This document shows positions 10,601 through 17,746 of a stretch of DNA of 19,371 nucleotides, in pieces. Below the pieces are notes generated by a model. It had not been told where the DNA came from. It ran no database searches and saw nothing but the letters and a program-made list of their open reading frames with translations. The stretch spans positions 1-19,371 of the forward strand of contig QUTJ01031788.1 of the NCBI GenBank assembly GCA_003573635.1, given 5' to 3'. Position 1 is the stretch's first letter. Each line of letters starts with the position of its first letter. Made by a program: the position numbers and the translations under genes. This stretch comes from Goniomonas avonlea. Its lineage: Eukaryota; Cryptophyceae; Goniomonadida; Goniomonadaceae.

Positions 10601-13588
10601 GGCTGTGCCAGCAACCTGTGCATTGTTTGGTCAATTGATGTTGCTCTACAGGAGCCTCGGGGCACGGACCAGGAATCCACAGGGTTGCAGTGGCAGCAAC
10701 GGGTGCGCATCTGGAGCATTGTGGCTGAAGGGTTGGCGTCCAGGAAGATCAGCCAGCTTCAGGAGCAGAATCGTGCCAAGCTTAACCCGAAGTTGCGTCA
10801 GGTCAACACGGCCAAGCGAGAGCTAGTGTCATCACTCAGTGTGCGCAAGAGGTTCCGATATTTCCCTGAAGTGTGGCCTGTTGGGGAGGACACAGGCGAA
10901 GCTCCGATGCCTCTCGGCATGTCGAAGCTGCTCACCCCCCGTAGCGCCCATCGGATGCTCGTAGCGGATGAAGCAAGCTTCAAAGAAGCCTACCACAATG
11001 CCCTCGCCGTGGATGATAGCGCCGCAGTGACAAAGGGCTACAACGCTCTGGCGCTACGGCACGATCTGACGCTCGAAGAGGAGCAGATCAACCAGAAGTT
11101 CGGGAGTGTCTTCATCCTTGGTCGCGCAGGGACTGGGAAGACCCAGGTTCTCATTCGGCGGATGTTTCGTGTTTGTTGCGATTACCAGGAAAGCCTGGTT
11201 GCCCTCCCGAGTGTCGCTGGGACCCCGCAACCTCCAGTCCCACCGCCAAGACAGCTGTTTGTGACAACATCGGCGAAACTGTCCGATCACATTCACAGCA
11301 ATTTTACGGCGCTCTGCGAGGGCTCCTTGAGGTCGCGAGGTCTGGAGGAGCGCTTGGTGCCACAATCGTTCCTTGGCGATGTTGACAATGTCATGTTCTT
11401 GACCACGCGGGAGTTCCTCCTTGCACTTGACGCGTGCCTTGCCACGCCCTATTTTGCAGAGAACATGGATCGGCGGCTTTCATCTCCGGCCTCGCCCGAC
11501 GCCACTGGCAAAAAGGAATCCAAGCAGACGGTGCAAGAGCACACAGCGCGGATGAAACGCGAGAACAGAATATACGATAAGAAGCAATCCGTGAAAGCCC
11601 AAAACCGGCAGGGCGCGCAGGTGGACCGTGAGGCGACGGACTTGCCGTTGATACTGTTGGACGGACAATATCCTCGCGAGGTCACCTTCCAAGTGTTCCT
11701 GTCGGAATACTGGCCCAGTCTGAAAAACCTGTCTCTACCGGTCGTGAACAAAACGCTCACGAGCGAGAAAATTGAGGCGTTGCTCGTTTTTGGCGAAATT
11801 TTGACGGTAATCAAGGGGTCGATATCCGGACACAGCAACCCTGGCCGCAACGCGCAGAGTAGGTCCTACCGCAAGCAAGATGGCTTCCTCCAATGGCACG
11901 AATACAAAAGAATTTTTCACCCAGCACTGACCGCAGACCAGAAACAGCTCGTGTTCCAGGCGTACCAAAAGTACGAAACACTAAAGGAAGAACGAAGACA
12001 CTGGGACATCACGGACGCCCTTGCTTACATGTACCTGGCGCTGTCTCGGGATGGCTACAAGGGCGCGCCTATGGACTACGTTCTTGTCGATGAGGTCCAA
12101 GATTTCATGCAATTGCAGCTTGCCCTTTTCAAGTTCGTGTGTCCGGGGAATCCGCACGGCTTCTCTTTTGCGGGAGATACTGCACAGACTATCACAGACG
12201 GCGTCGCGTTCCGCTTCCCCAGTGTCACCACGCTCTTCTACGACCACTTTCTCACGGAAGACCAGCGTGGCACCATTCCAGTCCCAATGATCGACGGCCT
12301 CTCAATGTCATTTCGATCTACTCAACCTGTGCTCAACCTCGCTTCCGCAACACTCAATACGCTCCTCCACCTCTTCAAAGACGCTGTTGACGATCTCCCC
12401 CCTGAGACTGCGCTTCCTCAGAACGCAACGGGCGAGCTCCCCCAATACCTGCTCCCTATTCAGGACAGCGACGAATGTTTGCGTCAGGCGTGCTCACAAG
12501 ACACAGGAAGGGAGTTCGGAGCGATGCAGGTGTGGCTGGTGCGAAACCAGAAGGCCAAGCTGCACGTTGCGGGGCACGATGAGAACTGCAGTTGTGGCCA
12601 TTGTCCCAAGGACTCCTTAGCGATTGATGCCACGGTGCTCACAATTGAGGAGGCCAAGGGGACGGAGTACAACGACGTCCTGATCTACAACTTCTTCACA
12701 GACTCAAAGTTCACTCGGTGGTCCACTGTCCTTGAAAGACCGGAAGGCGGGGGTTCTCTCGAGGACCTTGTAAGCGACCTGTTCGAGTTCCTCGGGCCTG
12801 ACTCGCCTGAGCACCCCATTGGCACTCGGAAACGCAACGTAAAAAGAGCGCCACTGTCGCCGGAGCAGCAAACCAGGTTCTGGCTTCTCTGTAGCGAGCT
12901 CAAGCACCTCTACGTGGCCGTCACTAGGGCGCGCAATCGGGTGGTGTTTATAGAGCAGGGTCAGGACCACGCGCTGCTCAGGTTGTTGAGAGGACTGAAT
13001 CGGCTGGAAATTGTTGAGAACGTTGAAACGGCCAGGGACATCCTCACAAACCTTGCCAGAGCGAGCAGTCCCGAAGAATGGGTCAAGCTGGGTCGAGAGT
13101 TCATGGACCGCGAGATGTTCACCGAGGCTGCCAAGACCTTTCGGAAGGGCAAATCCCCGCTGTGGTTCTACCAAGCAAAGGCCGAAGAATACCTGGCGAT
13201 GGCGCAGACGGTGAAAGAAGAGCGAGACCAGAAAGAGTACAGAATCAAGGCCGCCGAGTGCTTCAAGGGTGTTGCGCAACTCGACGAGAAGTTTTGCCGG
13301 TTGCCGCCCGCTGGCAGGGGCGGACAGCCCGAAGGTGCTCAGCTAATGCCAGCGCCGACAGCCCTTGGGAAACAAGACATCGCAAGGCTGTTTGCCCGGG
13401 CCGCCGAGGCCTTTGGACTTGCCAAGATGCACTGGGAGGCCAGCCAGTGCTTCAAGGTGATTGGTCGGTTCACGGACGCTGGTGACTCCTGTTTCCTTTG
13501 CGGTAAGTGGTCCGACGGGGTCGACCTGTATCTCCAAGGCGGCGAGTACGTGCGTGCTGTTGACGAGGTCCTTGAGAGCGCGATGGAG
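464..13588 (+). CDS. Exon 1: 13,125-nt single exon encoding residues 1-4375
   Basis: One uninterrupted frame of 4,375 codons carries every recognisable enzymatic domain. It ends in ...GAG|GTGAGG, a good 5' splice site falling exactly on a codon boundary. The frame happens to stay open for 76 more codons to a TGA at 13817-13819. That extension loses similarity to the TPR-like context and sits directly upstream of a pyrimidine-rich 3' splice site (TTTTTTGGCAG, ending 13843), so I read it as intron. An unspliced or retained-intron transcript would give a shorter protein ending there. Such a long exon beside thirteen exons of 55-606 nt is a marked asymmetry within one gene. Confidence 0.85.
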
Positions 13589-15209
13589 GTGAGGACCCCC
13601 ACCTTGTCCCACTGTGTCATGAATATCTCACTACTCCAAGTCTGTTCTTGCAAGGCACTTGAAACACATGCCAAACTTGACACTATGAAATCTCGCGATA
13701 GTAAGAAGCTGCTTAAGAATTTTTACGATACCCCACACACTAATAAACCGGAGGATATTCCCAAAGAGCGATACACTTTTGTCCCTGACCGTGTTCTGTG
13801 CCCCGTAACTCTGATCTGACCCCCGCACCTTCTTTTTTGGCAGAAAGACAAAATCAAAGAGATCAATCGGATCCTGGGGAAACTGACAAGAACCTGTTCG
13901 CCTCTGGTCCCCTGCTTAGATCCCAGATCAAGCTGCCTGCACTGCAAGCACCACCAGCTCCTGGTCGAAAGAACCATTGCTTTCATTCACAGGAACTTCG
14001 GCACCCGCTCCGGCTCTCCGCCGTCTTCGAAAGACCTCCCTCTGGGTTTCGAAGAGTTCCTGGAAAAGCTTGGCATTGATCGTCGTCGCCAAGTTCTGAC
14101 GACGTGCGACCCCCCCCCCCCCCGTTCCACTGCGCAAATGAGATTTCACACAGTGACATGCGTTCACCACACCTAACGGGTGAGGCCGTCGTGCAGGTAC
14201 GGGTACCTACACCGTCTCGCCAAGCTAGAAACCTCGGTGGGTCGGGCCGCCGAGGCGGCGAGGCTGTATTGCTCTCTCGGACTTCGATCTGACGCAGGGA
14301 CGTTCTTCGAAAGAGACTCCAAGTATCACGAGGCCGCTGCCTCCTTCTTGGCGCTGGTGCGGTGCCCCCCGCCTCAAGCCCATCACTCACTCCCGCCTTG
14401 TAGGTTCGGACACGCTACTTGCACGTGACTCAGACGCCTGTGGCCATCAACACTGCTGATGCCAGAGGAGCTCTCAGCCGAGCTAAGAACATGATCGACC
14501 TCGCCGGGTGAGGCTAGATGGTCGAGAGAAGCAGATGTTAGAATGAAAAGGGGGGTCACAGAGGAAGGAGCGAGAACAGTGTAGTTGGCAGGCTGCCTCC
14601 TCCAAACCGGCGGGTGATGTTAACAGAGGTGAGCACGTCTAGCAAGCGTGCATGTGTGCGAGTACAGTGCGCGCACATGCACATACCTATCTGTGTGAGC
14701 ATGGACAGCGCGGAGCGCTGGTAACACGCGCGCGTGCACTCACTCACTCACCTCTCTGTGCAACACACCGCACAGAGTCAATAGCGATCGTGTTGGAAAG
14801 GGCAAGGGTTGTGAGAATGGGTTGTCTGACAGGCGCGCTGCAGGGATGGCTCGGAATTCCTTAAGCTGGAGCACTTGATTTATTCCACAATGCTGCTGAA
14901 GCAATACGAAGTTCCACTGTCAGAAACAGTTGCTTCCCTGGTAGGTCGTTGTTTGGTTATTTGTGCTAGGACTGCGATTTCGTGGTAGTAGTGGTCGTGG
15001 TCGTGGTCTGGTCGTGGTCGTGGCGGCGATGGCGGTGACCAGGCAGACAGTGATCAGAGCGCGAAACCTACCAACGTCCTTACGGACGTTACAAAAAAGA
15101 CAAACCAAACTGCGTAGGGCGAGCTGTGAACGTAGCAACAAGACCACGAAAGCAACTCTCGTGTCCGCTGCCAGCTCGCAGTTTTCAGACAGTCTCTGTC
15201 TGTCTGCCA

Positions 15210-15267
<58 letters not shown>

Positions 15268-17090
15268 GTCATCCTGGCTTACGAGCCTGGACAGGAGGAA
15301 ACTGAGTCACTTCCTGTTGGCGATGCGAACCTTCGGTTGCGGATGTGGTCCTCTCTTGTCTTGCTTGAACTGCGGCTGGGTTTGCCCGTCAAGACCAACG
15401 AGGACGCCAAACTGCTCTTGGCAGCCTGGGAGCGGGCGCATCGATACATCAACCAGGCTAACAAAGGCTTGGCCAGCGCAAAGAAGTTTCGGTCCCGAGA
15501 TACCCTGCGCCATGTGGAGATTCTTTTTGATGCGGAGCAGATGAGCCCTGGGGCTTCCTCCGAGTTGAAGCACAAAGTGCCCCCCCCCCCCCACGCACTA
15601 AAATTGGCTTTTGATAGCCAATGTTTTTGTTGATGGATTGGTCCAGGATTGAAACTCGAGTGAGACCACAAAGTGGCCTAATCTATGGGGACCGCATACT
15701 AGTAACTTCACGGAGTCAACCAGAGGCCCTAGGGGCGTGACAGGTCAAACGTGTTCCACAGTTTCAATAGCTGAGCGCGAAATTGATTCGAACACATAAT
15801 GGACGAGTGTTTTTGTTGTCACCCCTTTCCCTCCCAACCAGAAATGCAGGTTGAATGCAGGTGGCTGTTGTCTGACCAAGAGTCTCTGGCCATGGCTTCT
15901 CGCGACTCCACCATTCCTGTCGTGATTACCAGAACCTTCTGCAAATTAGCCAGGCAGCGCGTCAAGAGCAAAATGCGGTCACTCGCCCAGGTTCGTTGCC
16001 CCTCCTTATTGCTGGACCCATCTGAAAAAAGAAAATCTTACTGCTCTCAAAAAAAGTCTGACCCAAACGTCAGATCAATCAAATTTTGACTGATCTGACG
16101 CGTTGATCAGGGTTTTCTAATTGACAAAAAAACCTGTCCCAGATGGGGCGGGTTGTTTTTTGTTGAAACGGATTTTTTTTTGCAGAACCAGCCTATTGAC
16201 CCCTTCGTACCTTTGCAGAGCCTTGTCGAGCAGCTGGACCATTTCGCCGACTCCCAGCTCCCACGCTTAGACCCCCGCGACCCGCATTCGCGCATCGACA
16301 ACTCAGCATCCCCGGAGGCCACAGAAAGAATTCTCGAAATTCGCATTGCGCTCTGGGTTGCGGCCTCCCACTACTGCGATGTTGAGTCATCGAAGCAACA
16401 CTTGGGCAAGCTGGAAGATCTCGCGTTCCCTCTCTGCCCTGGTTTGCTGGACAGCCAATTGCTAAACAACTTCGGGAGGAAACTCTATGCTGCTTTGGAG
16501 CCCCACTATCGAAAATTGGTCAGTCACTTTATCTCGGCCGTTTCGCAATAACTTTTGCCTGCAGCTGGATGTTACGACTGGAGGAGTCAAACTTGAGCCC
16601 GACCGTGGCATCCCCTTGTTGCTGTGGGCTGCGTTGGACAAGGATATGCCAGTGCTCCTGCACCTGCACCGAGATTGGGGCAAAAGAACTGTTCACAAAA
16701 GCGTTTTGTCGGTTCTGGACGCCCTCCGATCCAGCACCCAGGTGGGTTTGCCCCTGGTTGACAAGGTCTCACTTGAAATTGTCGCAGATAGCTCGTTCGT
16801 TCAGGAAGACTGTCAAAAAACTTTACGGGCAGGATCAGGCAGGTGAGGTAATGTCACAGCTGCATGCTGCGTGACTGGCAGACAGTCTTGTGTTCCTGGA
16901 GAAGCAAACCCTATTTTTACACAGGACTAGTACCGAGGGTGCCAGCACGCTCTTACCTGGTTACGGAGGCTCTGAACGCTTTTTGCCGAGGCGGAATCGC
17001 GTTGCTGAAGAAGAAAGGGCCGTTGAAACGCGAGACGGTGCAGGTTCGGCTTTCGCATATCATGTTCTTTCGCGCGCGCATGCGCGTGTG

Positions 17091-17125
<35 letters not shown>

Positions 17126-17700
17126 GTGTGTGTGTGTGTGTGTGTTGTGTGTGTGTGTTGTGTGTGTGTGTTGTGTGTGTGTGTGTCCACTGGCCAACAC
17201 CAACACAGGTCTCTGCCTGGCTGCCTGTCTGCCTGTCTGTCTCAATTTCTCTCTTTGGTTCTGTCTCTGTCTATCTGTCTATCTCTCCCAAGCATGTCTG
17301 GTGCCCAACCAAATTGTGTTGGCGCCCTGCATGCAGTCCATGACTGAGGAGGGGGGGGAGGGGGAGGAGGAGGAAGTTTGCAGGAAACGTTGAATTGGTC
17401 CACAAGGGCCTGTCTGTGTGTGTGCGTCATACATGTGAGTGCGTGTGTGCCCGGCCTGTGTGTGAGGGTGCGTGTGTGTGTGTGTGAGAGAGAGAGAGAG
17501 TCTCATAGACGTTGGCCCCTGGGTCTGTTCCTTGTTGATAGTCTAAATACCCCCCACACACACAGCGAGTGAGAGTGAGAGTGAGTGAGGCGCCCTGCTC
17601 CCTGTACAGGTGGTTGAACAATCCTTCTGCTAGAGAGAGGGGGGGTGGGGGGCGTCCTGCTCCCTCGACATCAGACGTACTTACAGGCGGTTGAACAAGC

Positions 17701-17746
<46 letters not shown>

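Larger units (their letters stand above)
14941..15294 (+). other. Intron 5 (354 nt) with two simple repeats and a hairpin
   Basis: Donor GTAGGT, acceptor TGGACAG. It contains a GGTCGT-type repeat (14981-15036), a perfect inverted repeat AACGTCC (15073-15079) / GGACGTT (15084-15090) with a 4-nt loop, and a long TCTG tract (about 15191-15267) just upstream of the 3' splice site, where it may serve as the pyrimidine tract. Confidence 0.8.

Noticed and set aside
12704-13279. 191-codon minus-strand open frame
   Set aside because: Fully antisense to helicase 2 motif VI and the TPR-like repeats, which are strongly supported on the + strand.
15191-15267. Regular spacing suggestive of a CRISPR array or satellite
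   Set aside because: It is a plain tetranucleotide microsatellite without spacers. The intron 11 minisatellite likewise lacks unique spacers and lies in a eukaryotic intron.
15054-15272. Thr-Asp-Arg-Gln repeat protein on the minus strand
   Set aside because: It is a translation of the TCTG microsatellite in intron 5.
15632-15738. Short open frame MDWSRIETR in the dispersed repeat as a gene
   Set aside because: The frame is about 35 codons, differs between the two copies after the core, and has no recognised family. The DNA-level repeat is the better explanation.
16864-17393. Open frames running through the GT/TGCGTC microsatellite
   Set aside because: Cys-Val repeats come from translating a simple repeat. 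Only the first part (exon 11) is protein-like.
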